Positions 38,005 to 46,983 of a stretch of 64,000 nucleotides of DNA are shown piece after piece. The position numbers were made by a program, and so were the translations under genes. The first letter of the stretch is position 1. Every line of letters begins with the position of its first letter. This stretch comes from Pseudomonas sp. UBA5706 (GTDB taxonomy: Bacteria; Pseudomonadota; Gammaproteobacteria; Pseudomonadales; Pseudomonadaceae), in NCBI RefSeq assembly GCF_002419965.1, contig NZ_DIHC01000006.1, forward strand, positions 1 to 64,000, written 5' to 3'. The notes beneath the pieces were generated by a model. It had not been told where the DNA came from and did not search any database. It saw only the letters and a list, made by a program, of their open reading frames with translations.

Positions 38005-39000
38005 TTACCGATGGTGAGTGTCGCCAGCCGGTCGCTGAAAATGGCGGACCTGGATCTGGAAACCATTACGTAAACCTATGTACAGACTTTCCCCGGGGAC
38101 CAGCCCCGCAGCGATGGCCCAACGGGCCAGATCTTCCTGTTCGAAGCCCAACCAGAGATCGCCACAGGCCTCCCTGGCCCAGCTCTGGTCATGGCTGCAT
38201 AACTCTGTGACCAACAGGCTCGCGCCCGGTTTCAGCAGGTTGGCCAGCTGTTTGAGTGCTTCGGCTGGCGCCGCAAGGTGGTGAAGCACCATGTTCAAGA
38301 CGATGCAGTCACCCTGAACATTAGCGTCGGACAGCGCATCGGCCAGTTTCAGCTCCACGTTGTGCAATGCCTTCTGCTTACAGAGGCTGCGCGCCAGATC
38401 GAGCATGGCCGGGCTGTTGTCCAGCCCCGTGACATGTTGAAAGCGCTGCGCCAGATCAGGCAGAAAACCACCGTCACCGGGGCCGACTTCCACTGCGGTG
38501 GCGTCGGCGTCGAAGCTTAGTTTGTCCAGCAGCGACAACAGGCTGTCGCGGTACTGGGGCAGTCCTGCGATCAGGTCCTGCTGGGCACGAAACTTTTGCG
38601 CAGTGCGTGCGAAAAAGTCCTGACTGGCGTTGGCGCGCTGACGGTGTACCAGGCCAATGCGGGCCTGAACATCGTCTGGCAGGCAGAGGCCATCGACCTC
38701 TTCGAGCAGCGCCGCATGAAGCTTGCCGCCGGTCCGTTCGGTGTGGGGCAGGGCGCGACGATAAAAGATCGCGTTGCCTTCGCGGCGTGTGGCCACCAGA
38801 TCCGCCTGGGCCAGCACTTTGAGGTGGTGACTCATGCCTGATTGACCAATGGCGAAAATCTGCGCCAGTTCCAGCACGCCGAACGAATCGTTGAACAGGG
38901 CGCGCAGCACGTTGAGCCGCAGCGGGTCGCCACCCGCCTTGCATAAGGCAGCCAGTTCGTCGCTTTGATCATGCTCAAGGGCCGGCGCGCGTAGATTCAT
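38005..39000 (-). CDS. ArsR-type regulator fused to SAM methyltransferase domain (SahR-like)
   Basis: A 331-residue protein. Residues about 12-90 form an ArsR winged helix (FAIGQSGMSHHLKVLAQADLV is the recognition region); residues about 140-310 form a class-I methyltransferase fold with the SAM loop EVGPGDGGFLPDLA and LDNSPAMLDLAR. The architecture and the position before metK match SahR, an SAH-responsive repressor of methionine-cycle genes described in proteobacteria; whether this protein methylates anything is doubtful. A perfect palindrome at 39043-39064 lies 43 bases before its start. Confidence 0.85.
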   Translation of the reverse strand: MNLRAPALEHDQSDELAALCKAGGDPLRLNVLRALFNDSFGVLELAQIFAIGQSGMSHHLKVLAQADLVATRREGNAIFYRRALPHTERTGGKLHAALLEEVDGLCLPDDVQARIGLVHRQRANASQDFFARTAQKFRAQQDLIAGLPQYRDSLLSLLDKLSFDADATAVEVGPGDGGFLPDLAQRFQHVTGLDNSPAMLDLARSLCKQKALHNVELKLADALSDANVQGDCIVLNMVLHHLAAPAEALKQLANLLKPGASLLVTELCSHDQSWAREACGDLWLGFEQEDLARWAIAAGLVPGESLYIGLRNGFQIQVRHFQRPAGDTHHR

Positions 39001-39042
39001 AGGGTTGGCAGTCTAGTTAGCGACTAGGGTTGTCGCAAGATC

Positions 39043-39064
39043 AATATCAAAAAGTTTTGATATT
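39043..39064. promoter_or_regulatory. Perfect 22-base palindrome between the SahR-like gene and tktA
   Basis: AATATCAAAA-AG-TTTTGATATT has 10-base perfect arms. Its place between two divergent units, next to an ArsR-type regulator, makes it the likely operator of the sahR-metK unit and possibly tktA. Confidence 0.7.
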
Positions 39065-39255
39065 GGCTCAGGTGACAACCGGCAGGCGCCGCTATTTTGC
39101 CGTTTTCAGGCTTGGGCTCGGCGTGCTGCACGAAAAAGCGCCGATAGCGGGTGAAAAATACGCTGAGGCGTGATCTGTCATTGCCCCGAAGCAGTGCCTG
39201 AGGGAAAATGGCCGCCTTTTTCAGATCCACTTCTTTCAGCCTCAGGAGATCAGCG

Positions 39256-41253
39256 ATGCCAAGCCGTCGTGAGCGTGCCAATGCCATTCGTGCACTCAGC
39301 ATGGATGCCGTGCAAAAGGCCAACAGCGGCCACCCCGGTGCCCCGATGGGCATGGCGGATATCGCTGAAGTCCTTTGGCGCGACTACCTGAAGCACAACC
39401 CGAGCAACCCGATGTTCGCTGACCGTGACCGGTTCATCCTGTCCAACGGCCACGGCTCGATGCTGATCTACTCGCTGCTGCACCTGACCGGCTACGACCT
39501 GTCCATCGACGACCTGAAGAACTTCCGTCAATTGCACAGCCGCACGCCGGGCCACCCTGAATACGGTTATACCCCGGGCGTTGAAACCACCACCGGCCCG
39601 CTGGGTCAGGGTTTCGCCAACGCCGTCGGTTTCGCTGTCGCTGAAAAGACCCTGGCTGCCCAGTTCAACCGCCCAGGCCATGACATCGTTGACCACCACA
39701 CCTATGTGTTCATGGGTGATGGCTGCATGATGGAAGGCATTTCCCACGAAGTCGCCTCGCTGGCGGGCACTTTGCGGCTTAACAAACTGGTTGCCTTCTA
39801 TGACGACAACGGCATCTCCATCGACGGTGAAGTCGAAGGCTGGTTCACCGATGACACGCCCAAGCGATTCGAGGCTTACGGCTGGCTGGTGATCCGCAAC
39901 GTCGACGGCCATGACGCCGAAGAAATCAAGACTGCCATCGACACCGCTCACAAGAGCGACAAGCCGACGCTGATCTGCTGCAAGACCACCATCGGTTTCG
40001 GCTCGCCGAACAAGCAGGGCAAGGAAGAGTGCCACGGCGCACCACTGGGCAACGATGAAATCGCCCTGACCCGCGCTGCGCTGAAATGGACCCACGGTCC
40101 GTTCGAAATCCCGGCCGACATCTATAAAGAGTGGAACGCCAAGGAAAAAGGTCTGGCGACCGAAGCCGAGTGGGATCAGCGCTTCGCTGCCTATTCCGCT
40201 GCATTCCCTGAGCTGGCCAACGAGCTGATCCGTCGCATGAGCGGCGAGCTGCCAGCCGACTTCGCCGAGAAATCCGCAGCGTACGTCGCTGAAGTCAATG
40301 CCAAGGGCGAGACCGTTGCCAGCCGCAAGGCGAGCCAGAACGCACTTAGCGCCTTTGGCCCGTTGCTGCCCGAATTCCTCGGTGGCTCGGCTGACCTGGC
40401 CGGCTCCAACCTGACCATCTGGAAAGGCTGCAAGAGCATCTTCGCTGATGACGCCAGCGGCAACTACCTGCACTACGGTGTGCGTGAGTTCGGCATGGGC
40501 GCGATCATGAACGGTATCGCCCTGCACGGCGGTTTTGTGCCGTACGGCGCGACCTTCCTGATCTTCATGGAATACGCCCGCAATGCCGTGCGCATGTCGT
40601 CGCTGATGAAAAAGCGCATCATTTATGTGTTCACCCACGACTCCATCGGTCTGGGCGAAGACGGCCCGACTCACCAGCCGATCGAACAGCTGACCAGCCT
40701 GCGCACCACGCCGAACCTGGACACCTGGCGCCCGGCCGATGCCGTGGAGTCGGCAGTGGCCTGGAAGCACGCGATCGAGCGCAACGACGGTCCGTCGGCG
40801 CTGATCTTCTCCCGGCAGAACCTGCAGCATCAGGCACGCGATGCGCTGCAACTGGAGAACATCAACCGCGGTGGCTATGTGCTGCGCGACTGCAATGGCG
40901 AGCCGGACCTGATCCTGATCGCAACCGGGTCGGAAGTCGGTCTGGCCGTTCAGGCGTTCGACAAGCTGACCGCTGAAGGCAAGAACGTGCGCGTGGTTTC
41001 CATGCCGTGCACCAGCGTCTTCGAGGCTCAGGATGCGCTGTACAAGCAGTCGGTCCTGCCAGTGGAAGTCAGCGCGCGCATTGCCATCGAAGCCGCACAT
41101 GCCGACTACTGGTACAAATACGTGGGTCTGGAAGGCCGCGTGATCGGCATGACCACCTTCGGCGAGTCGGCCCCTGCGAACCTGCTGTTCGAAGCGTTCG
41201 GCTTCACGCTGGAGAACATCCTTTCCACGGCTGAAGAGCTGCTGGAAGACTGA
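39256..41253 (+). CDS. tktA: Transketolase
   Basis: Transketolase moves two-carbon ketol units between sugar phosphates in the pentose phosphate pathway with thiamine diphosphate. The 665-residue protein starts MPSRRERANAIRALSMDAVQ; NSGHPGAPMGMAD, the ThDP motif GDGCMMEGISHEVASLAGTLRLNKL, and FTHDSIGLGEDGPTHQP are typical. CAGGAG lies before ATG 39256. It heads a central-carbon run with epd, pgk and fba, the order seen in PA0548-PA0555; a palindrome separates it from epd. Confidence 0.97.
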   Translation: MPSRRERANAIRALSMDAVQKANSGHPGAPMGMADIAEVLWRDYLKHNPSNPMFADRDRFILSNGHGSMLIYSLLHLTGYDLSIDDLKNFRQLHSRTPGHPEYGYTPGVETTTGPLGQGFANAVGFAVAEKTLAAQFNRPGHDIVDHHTYVFMGDGCMMEGISHEVASLAGTLRLNKLVAFYDDNGISIDGEVEGWFTDDTPKRFEAYGWLVIRNVDGHDAEEIKTAIDTAHKSDKPTLICCKTTIGFGSPNKQGKEECHGAPLGNDEIALTRAALKWTHGPFEIPADIYKEWNAKEKGLATEAEWDQRFAAYSAAFPELANELIRRMSGELPADFAEKSAAYVAEVNAKGETVASRKASQNALSAFGPLLPEFLGGSADLAGSNLTIWKGCKSIFADDASGNYLHYGVREFGMGAIMNGIALHGGFVPYGATFLIFMEYARNAVRMSSLMKKRIIYVFTHDSIGLGEDGPTHQPIEQLTSLRTTPNLDTWRPADAVESAVAWKHAIERNDGPSALIFSRQNLQHQARDALQLENINRGGYVLRDCNGEPDLILIATGSEVGLAVQAFDKLTAEGKNVRVVSMPCTSVFEAQDALYKQSVLPVEVSARIAIEAAHADYWYKYVGLEGRVIGMTTFGESAPANLLFEAFGFTLENILSTAEELLED

Positions 41254-41278
41254 TTACGGTCGCAAGCGGTTGCAATAC

Positions 41279-41385
41279 TGTGGGAGCGGAGTCATCCGCG
41301 AGGGCGTCGCAACGGACGCCAGGGCCAGTGCGGTGTGAATCAAGTTCACCGCATCGACCCATTCGCGGATGACTGCGCTCCCACA
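41279..41385. repeat. REP-type inverted repeat pair between tktA and epd
   Basis: TGTGGGAGCGGAGTCATCC (from 41279) is mirrored at 41363-41385 with one changed base, about 60 bases apart. This TGTGGGAGCG family is a frequent Pseudomonas intergenic palindrome and differs from the GATCGT family elsewhere in the window. Confidence 0.75.
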
Positions 41386-41419
41386 GGTTCTTCATGCAGT
41401 TCAAAATCCCGAGAATCCC

Positions 41420-42469
41420 ATGCCTCAGCCCCGCCCTTATAAAGTCGCCCTTAATGGTTACGGTCGTATCGGCCGCTGCGTGCTGCGCGCGTTGTGCGAG
41501 CGGGGCGCGAAGGCGGGGTTTGATGTGGTGGCGATCAACGATCTGGCCGACATGGCCAGCCTCGAATACCTCACGCGCTTTGACTCCACACATGGCCGGT
41601 TTCCCGGCGAAGTTCGGGTCGAAGGCGATTATTTGCACATCAACGATCACGTCATCAAAGTGTTTCGCAGCGCGACGCCGGAAGGCATCGACTGGGACGC
41701 ACTGGACGTCGATCTGGTGCTCGAATGCTCGGGTGTTTATAACAGCCGTGCCGATGGCGAGCGTTTCCTGGCAGCACGCGCGCCGCGGGTGCTGTTTTCC
41801 CAGCCGATGGCCAGCGAAAGCGATGTCGATGCCACCATCGTCTACGGCATTAACCAGCAAACCTTGACCGGTGCCGAGCGTCTGGTCTCGGCTGCATCCT
41901 GCACCACCAACTGCAGCGTACCGTTGCTGGACTTGCTCGATCGCGAGCTGGGGCTGGAGTACGTCACCATCACCACGATTCACTCGGCGATGAACGACCA
42001 GCCGGTGATTGACGCCTATCATCATGAAGATCTGCGGCGCACACGCTCGGCTTTTCAGTCGATCATTCCGGTGTCCACTGGTCTGGCGCGGGGCATCGAG
42101 CGGTTGCTTCCGGAACTTGCAGGCCGAATTCAGGCCAAAGCTGTTCGAGTGCCGACGGTGAACGTCTCGTGCCTGGATATCACGCTGCAGGTCGCCCGTG
42201 ATACCGATGCACTGGAAATCAACCGCATCCTGCGCGCGGCTGCCACCGGCGGCCCGCTCAAGGGGCTGCTGGCCTATACCGAATTGCCCCACGCCAGCTG
42301 TGATTTCAACCACGACCCGCATTCGGCGATCGTCGATGCCAGCCAGACACGGGTTTCCGGGCCTCGCCTGGTCAATGTCCTGGCCTGGTTCGACAACGAA
42401 TGGGGTTTTGCCAATCGCATGCTGGATGTCGCCGAACACTACCTGCACAGCATCCATAAACAACAGTAA
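41420..42469 (+). CDS. epd: D-erythrose-4-phosphate dehydrogenase (GapA-like)
   Basis: A 349-residue member of the glyceraldehyde-phosphate dehydrogenase family. The NAD fold starts VALNGYGRIGRCVLRAL, the catalytic cysteine is in SAASCTTNC, and the protein ends in DNEWGFANRMLDVAEHYL. Position between tktA and pgk points to Epd, which oxidises erythrose-4-phosphate to erythronate-4-phosphate for pyridoxal phosphate synthesis; a GAPDH activity cannot be ruled out. ATG 41420 has only a weak GAGAA ribosome site. Confidence 0.9.
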   Translation: MPQPRPYKVALNGYGRIGRCVLRALCERGAKAGFDVVAINDLADMASLEYLTRFDSTHGRFPGEVRVEGDYLHINDHVIKVFRSATPEGIDWDALDVDLVLECSGVYNSRADGERFLAARAPRVLFSQPMASESDVDATIVYGINQQTLTGAERLVSAASCTTNCSVPLLDLLDRELGLEYVTITTIHSAMNDQPVIDAYHHEDLRRTRSAFQSIIPVSTGLARGIERLLPELAGRIQAKAVRVPTVNVSCLDITLQVARDTDALEINRILRAAATGGPLKGLLAYTELPHASCDFNHDPHSAIVDASQTRVSGPRLVNVLAWFDNEWGFANRMLDVAEHYLHSIHKQQ

Positions 42470-42486
42470 TAAACAGGGAACGCCTC

Positions 42487-43650
42487 ATGACCGTGTTGAA
42501 GATGTCCGACCTCGACCTGCAAGGTAAGCGTGTACTGATCCGCGAAGACCTCAACGTCCCGGTCAAGGACGGTGTCGTCACCAGCGACGCACGCATTCTT
42601 GCTTCGCTGCCGACCATCAAGCTGGCGCTGGAAAAGGGCGCAGCCGTCATGGTCTGCTCGCACTTGGGTCGTCCGACCGAGGGCGAATTTTCCGCCGAGA
42701 ACAGCCTCAAGCCGGTTGCCGAGTATCTGAGCAAGGCGCTGGGCCGTGACGTGCCGCTGGTCGCTGAGTACCTGGACGGCGTGGACGTCAAAGCCGGCGA
42801 CATCGTGCTGTTCGAAAACGTGCGCTTCAACAAGGGTGAGAAGAAAAACGCCGACGATCTGGCGCAGAAGTACGCAGCGCTGTGCGATGTGTTCGTGATG
42901 GACGCCTTTGGCACCGCTCACCGCGCCGAGGGCTCAACCCATGGGGTTGCCAAATTCGCCAAGGTCGCTGCGGCCGGCCCGTTGCTGGCCGCCGAGCTTG
43001 ATGCGCTGGGCAAGGCGCTGGGCAACCCTGCCAAGCCGATGGCCGCCATCGTTGCCGGTTCCAAGGTGTCGACCAAGCTGGACGTGCTCAACAGCCTGAG
43101 CCAGATCTGCGATCAACTGATTGTGGGCGGCGGCATCGCCAATACCTTCCTGGCGGCGGCTGGCCACCCGGTCGGCAAGTCGTTGTACGAACCGGACCTG
43201 CTGGACACTGCGCGCGCCATTGCCAAAAAAGTCAGCGTGCCTCTGCCGGTGGATGTGGTAGTCGCCAGCAAGTTTGCCGAAGATGCCGAGGCGACCGTCA
43301 AACTGATTGCCGACGTGGCCGATGACGACATGATTCTCGACATTGGCCCGCAAACGGCGGCCCAGTTCGCGGATTTGCTGAAGTCTTCCAAAACGATTCT
43401 GTGGAACGGTCCGGTTGGCGTGTTCGAGTTCGACCAGTTCGGTGAAGGCACCAAGACGCTGGCCAAGGCGATTGCCCAAAGCCCGGCGTTCTCCATCGCG
43501 GGCGGTGGCGATACGCTGGCTGCTATCGATAAATATGGTGTGAAAGAGCAGATTTCGTACATTTCCACCGGCGGCGGCGCCTTCCTCGAATTCGTCGAGG
43601 GCAAGGTGCTGCCTGCCGTGGAAATTCTGGAAAAACGCGCCAAGGCCTGA
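42487..43650 (+). CDS. pgk: Phosphoglycerate kinase
   Basis: Pgk exchanges phosphate between 1,3-bisphosphoglycerate and ADP. The 387 residues contain VLIREDLNVPVKDG, CSHLGRPTEGE, DAFGTAHRAEGSTHG, GSKVSTKLDVL and the nucleotide-binding end NGPVGVFEFDQFGEGT plus SIAGGGDTLAAI. It follows epd by 17 bases and the run continues with two small lipoprotein genes. Confidence 0.97.
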   Translation: MTVLKMSDLDLQGKRVLIREDLNVPVKDGVVTSDARILASLPTIKLALEKGAAVMVCSHLGRPTEGEFSAENSLKPVAEYLSKALGRDVPLVAEYLDGVDVKAGDIVLFENVRFNKGEKKNADDLAQKYAALCDVFVMDAFGTAHRAEGSTHGVAKFAKVAAAGPLLAAELDALGKALGNPAKPMAAIVAGSKVSTKLDVLNSLSQICDQLIVGGGIANTFLAAAGHPVGKSLYEPDLLDTARAIAKKVSVPLPVDVVVASKFAEDAEATVKLIADVADDDMILDIGPQTAAQFADLLKSSKTILWNGPVGVFEFDQFGEGTKTLAKAIAQSPAFSIAGGGDTLAAIDKYGVKEQISYISTGGGAFLEFVEGKVLPAVEILEKRAKA

Positions 43651-43676
43651 TCCAGGCCGGCGTGAAGGGGAATGAA

Positions 43677-43904
43677 ATGGTCAAGCCATTACCGCTGTTG
43701 ATTATGGCGGGTTTGTTGGTTGGCTGCGCAAGCAAGCCCGAAGCTCAGACGGCGCAGAGCAATGCGCCCGAACCGCTTCAGGTGAGCTGCTATCAAGCTG
43801 GCTGGCAGGCGGAAACGGTACCGATCGTTTACAAGCGCGGCGGTCCTGAGGTTTGGGAAAAATACGAGTTCATGCCCGCTGTGGGGCCGGTAGCCTGTCG
43901 CTGA
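43677..43904 (+). CDS. Small lipoprotein (PA0553 type)
   Basis: A 75-residue predicted lipoprotein: MVKPLPLLIMAGLLVGC with lipobox LVGC and mature start CASKP. The rest is short, with two more cysteines (VSCYQAGW and VACR) that may bond. AAGGGG precedes ATG 43677. Its place after pgk matches PA0553. Function unknown; the following lipoprotein has an MliC domain, so an envelope role is plausible. Confidence 0.8.
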   Translation: MVKPLPLLIMAGLLVGCASKPEAQTAQSNAPEPLQVSCYQAGWQAETVPIVYKRGGPEVWEKYEFMPAVGPVACR

Positions 43905-44003
43905 GCCTGAACGGACAGCGCACGCGAACATCTGAAACAGAACTTCCCCTGGATATCGAAGCGTTGTCCGACTACGCGCTTCGCAGGGGATCGGGGAGTG
44001 GTA

Positions 44004-44327
44004 ATGAAACGCTTGATTGCCCTTGCGACACTGATGCTGCTGGGCGGTTGTGCCAGCATGAAGTCGTCTGAGCCGGTTGCGCCCTGGACCCATTGGGTCT
44101 GCGACAGCAAGGCACAGGTTTACTGGCGCTATGTCGATGCTGCGAAAAAGCAGGTTGACGTACGCCTGAACCAAAGCGAGCAGGAATTCCGTCTGCAGGC
44201 CGAACCCGGTGCCTCGGGCTCGCTCTACAGCAACGGCGTCCTGGCGTTTGACAACAAGGGCAGCGAAGGCCTGGTCTACTGGGACGCTACCAACGATTTG
44301 ATCGGTCGCGGATGCAAGGCGCCCTGA
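44004..44327 (+). CDS. Lipoprotein with MliC-type lysozyme-inhibitor domain
   Basis: A 107-residue lipoprotein (lipobox LGGC) followed by an MliC-like eight-strand barrel: WVCDSKAQVYWRY at the start, the SGSLYSNGVLAFDNKGSEGLVYWD segment that corresponds to the inhibitor loop, and a closing GCKAP, with the two outer cysteines placed as in MliC. Such proteins block C-type lysozymes at the outer membrane. GGGGAG precedes ATG 44004. It sits between pgk and fba as in PA0554. Confidence 0.78.
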   Translation: MKRLIALATLMLLGGCASMKSSEPVAPWTHWVCDSKAQVYWRYVDAAKKQVDVRLNQSEQEFRLQAEPGASGSLYSNGVLAFDNKGSEGLVYWDATNDLIGRGCKAP

Positions 44328-44451
44328 CGGGCCGGGCATTCAGACCGATGCGGCACCGGGCGGTGACTGAGTCGTACGCCCTTATAATTTGAATAGCCGC
44401 CGTTACGGCAGGCACACGCGATCAACGACCCTACCGGGAGAGAAAAAGACA

Positions 44452-45516
44452 ATGGCACTTATCAGCATGCGCCAGATGTTGGACCACGCCGCCGAATTCG
44501 GCTACGGCGTTCCTGCATTCAACGTGAACAACCTGGAACAGATGCGCGCCATTATGGAAGCGGCCGACAAGACCGATTCCCCGGTGATCGTTCAGGCATC
44601 GGCCGGTGCGCGCAAATACGCAGGCGCTCCGTTTCTGCGTCATCTGATTCTGGCGGCGATTGAAGAGTTTCCGCACATTCCGGTGGTCATGCACCAGGAT
44701 CACGGCACCAGCCCTGCGATCTGCCAGCGTTCGATCCAGTTGGGCTTCAGCTCGGTGATGATGGACGGCTCGCTGCGCGAAGACGGCAAAAGCCCGGCGG
44801 ACTACGAGTACAACGTACGCGTGACCCAGGAAACCGTCGCCATGGCGCATGCTTGCGGTGTTTCCGTTGAAGGTGAGCTGGGCGTTCTGGGTTCGCTGGA
44901 AACCGGCATGGCCGGTGAAGAAGACGGCGTGGGCGCCGAAGGCCAGCTGGACCACAGCCAGATGCTGACTGATCCGGAAGAAGCAGCCGACTTCGTCAAG
45001 AAGACCCAGGTCGATGCCCTGGCTATCGCCATCGGCACCAGCCACGGCGCGTACAAGTTCACCAAGCCGCCTACCGGCGACATCCTGGCGATCGAGCGTA
45101 TCAAAGAGATCCACAAACGCATCCCGAACACTCACCTGGTGATGCACGGTTCTTCGTCGGTGCCTCAGGAATGGCTGAAGATCATCAACGAGTTCGGCGG
45201 CGACATCAAAGAAACCTACGGTGTGCCGGTCGAAGAAATCGTTGAAGGCATCAAGCACGGCGTGCGTAAGGTCAACATCGACACCGACCTGCGTCTGGCG
45301 TCCACCGGTGCCATCCGCGAGTTCATGGCCAAAAACCCGAGCGAGTTCGACCCACGCAAGTACTTGGCGAAAACCGTTTCGGCCATGCGCGACGTGTGCA
45401 TCGCCCGTTACGAAGCTTTCGGCACCGCCGGCAACGCTTCGAAGATCAAACCGATCTCCCTGGAGAAGATGTTCGAGCGTTATGCCAAAGGCGAGCTGAA
45501 CGCCAAGGTTAACTGA
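44452..45516 (+). CDS. fba: Fructose-1,6-bisphosphate aldolase, class II (Calvin-cycle subtype)
   Basis: A zinc aldolase cleaving fructose-1,6-bisphosphate to DHAP and glyceraldehyde-3-phosphate; in Pseudomonas it mostly runs in the gluconeogenic direction. 354 residues. Catalytic and zinc-site segments are MHQDHGTSPAICQRS, EGELGVLGSLE, IGTSHGAYKF, and LVMHGSSSVP. GGGAGAG lies before ATG 44452. It closes the tktA-epd-pgk run and is followed by a terminator. Confidence 0.96.
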   Translation: MALISMRQMLDHAAEFGYGVPAFNVNNLEQMRAIMEAADKTDSPVIVQASAGARKYAGAPFLRHLILAAIEEFPHIPVVMHQDHGTSPAICQRSIQLGFSSVMMDGSLREDGKSPADYEYNVRVTQETVAMAHACGVSVEGELGVLGSLETGMAGEEDGVGAEGQLDHSQMLTDPEEAADFVKKTQVDALAIAIGTSHGAYKFTKPPTGDILAIERIKEIHKRIPNTHLVMHGSSSVPQEWLKIINEFGGDIKETYGVPVEEIVEGIKHGVRKVNIDTDLRLASTGAIREFMAKNPSEFDPRKYLAKTVSAMRDVCIARYEAFGTAGNASKIKPISLEKMFERYAKGELNAKVN

Positions 45517-45543
45517 TCGTTTTTTGATCAAATGGCCGTTAAG

Positions 45544-45570
45544 AAGAAGCCCGCAGTGATGCGGGCTTTT
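45544..45570 (+). terminator. Terminator after fba
   Basis: AAGCCCGCA and TGCGGGCTT pair around GTGA, followed by T residues. Confidence 0.92.
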
Positions 45571-45668
45571 TTGTGGGTGTCTTTCGGCATTCGTTCTGTC
45601 CTTGCCCGGCATGCCGGCAGTGCTAGCTTCACAAGCGCTAGCGCCCGCAAAGCGCGCGGCTAAGGGCT

Positions 45669-46145
45669 CTATTTTCCGGGCAGGCCAATGGTTCGACCTG
45701 TGTACGCCGGTGCTGGCTGATCGCTTTGCGCTTCGGTGAGCAAGCGCAATGCTTCTAACGATTGCTCACTGAACGGCGCGGACTTTGGCCCGGCGGTTAG
45801 AGCCACGTGTAATAGCATTTGCTCACTGGCTGCCAGCGCTTCCTCACCGCCCGCTTTGTACAGGCTGTGATAGAGCCGCACCCGCTTGCCGTCATGGGCG
45901 ACGACCTGGGTGCGTACTTCTACCTGCTCGTCGAGTTTGACCTCATGCAAGTAGACAATGTGTGCCTCCAGGGTGAACAGCGAATGCCCACTGGCATCGC
46001 GGTCGTCGCTGGCCAGACCGATGCGGTCCATGAAGGCGTCAGTGGCGTAGCTGAAGATCAGCAGGTAGAAGGCATCGCGAAGATGGCCGTTGTAATCGAC
46101 CCAATCGGCGAGGATCGGGGTTTGGTAAGTGATCAGGGCAGGCAT
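45669..46145 (-). CDS. cdhB: Thioesterase of carnitine catabolism (CdhB-like)
   Basis: A 158-residue hotdog thioesterase starting MPALITYQTPILADWVDYNGHL, with DYNGHLRDAFYL holding the catalytic Asp/His region of the 4-hydroxybenzoyl-CoA thioesterase group. Linked to cdhA and cdhC, it should hydrolyse betainyl-CoA to glycine betaine. ATG 46145 fits the family start; the ribosome site (GGAA) is weak. Between it and cdhA lies an 800-base REP array, unlike the compact order expected, so its transcription with cdhA may be altered. Confidence 0.85.
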   Translation of the reverse strand: MPALITYQTPILADWVDYNGHLRDAFYLLIFSYATDAFMDRIGLASDDRDASGHSLFTLEAHIVYLHEVKLDEQVEVRTQVVAHDGKRVRLYHSLYKAGGEEALAASEQMLLHVALTAGPKSAPFSEQSLEALRLLTEAQSDQPAPAYTGRTIGLPGK

Positions 46146-46983
46146 GGGGCATTCCAGATTATGTGGTTTGATCGTACCCACGCTCTGCGTGGGCACGCCT
46201 GGGGTGACGCTCTGCGTCGTAGGGACGCGGAGCGTCCAGAGCTGCATTCCCACGCGCAGCGTGTGGAACGATCAGGCGGTGGCGGGTTGGCGATCATCCT
46301 CAAACGCCATCCCATGTGGATTGATCGTACCCACGCTCTGCGTGGGCGCGCCTCGGGCGACGCTCTGCGTCGTAGGACGCGGAGCGTCCAGAGCTGCATT
46401 CCCACGCGCAGCGTGTGGAACGATCTTCGGTGTATGGTTGGCGATCATCCTCAAACGCCTTGCCAATGCTTGGAAGTGATCAGTGCAGGCATGGGGCATT
46501 CCAGATTATGTGGATTGATCGTACCCACGCTCTGCGTGGGCACGCCTGGGGTGACGCTCTGCGTCATAGGGACGCGGAGCGTCCAGAGCTGCATTCCCAC
46601 GCGGAGCGTGTGGAACGATCTTCGGTGTATGGTTGGCGATCAATCCTCAAACGCCATCCCATGCCTGGCTCTAGTGGTCTTGATCGTACCCACGCTCTGC
46701 GTGGGCGCGCCTGGGGTGACGCTCTGCGTCGTAGGGACGCGGAGCGTCCCAGAGCTGCATTCCCACGCGCAGCGTGAGGAACGATCAGGCGGTGGCGGGT
46801 TGGCGATCATCCTCAAACGCCATCCCATGTGGATTGATCGTACCCACGCTCTGCGTGGGCACGCCTGGGGTGACGCTCTGCGTCGTAGGGACGCGGAGCG
46901 TCCAGAGCTGCATTCCCACGCGCAGCGTGTGGAACGATCCTCGGTGTATGGTTGGCGATCAATCCTCAAACGCCATCCCATGC
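46128..46983. repeat. Five-unit REP array containing copies of the flanking gene ends
   Basis: Five near-identical 103-105-base REP doublets, each from GATCGTACCCACGCTCTGCG to a GTGTGGAACGATC-type end, lie at 46170-46273, 46323-46425, 46517-46620, 46682-46786 and 46836-46939. The spacers carry CCTCAAACGCCATCCCATG (46298, 46645, 46811; a diverged copy near 46449), which is the 3' coding end of cdhA (46965-46983). The third spacer also carries, at 46478-46515, a copy of the cdhB start region (46131-46168). Confidence 0.92.

Noticed and set aside
39250..41100. Long open frame opposite tktA
   Set aside because: Antisense shadow of a high-GC, strongly coding gene; no ribosome site or recognisable domain.
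46170..46939. Regular repeats with spacers, CRISPR-like at first sight
   Set aside because: Units are about 104 bases, strongly palindromic, and the spacers are similar to each other and to the flanking genes; no cas genes are present. These are REP doublets.
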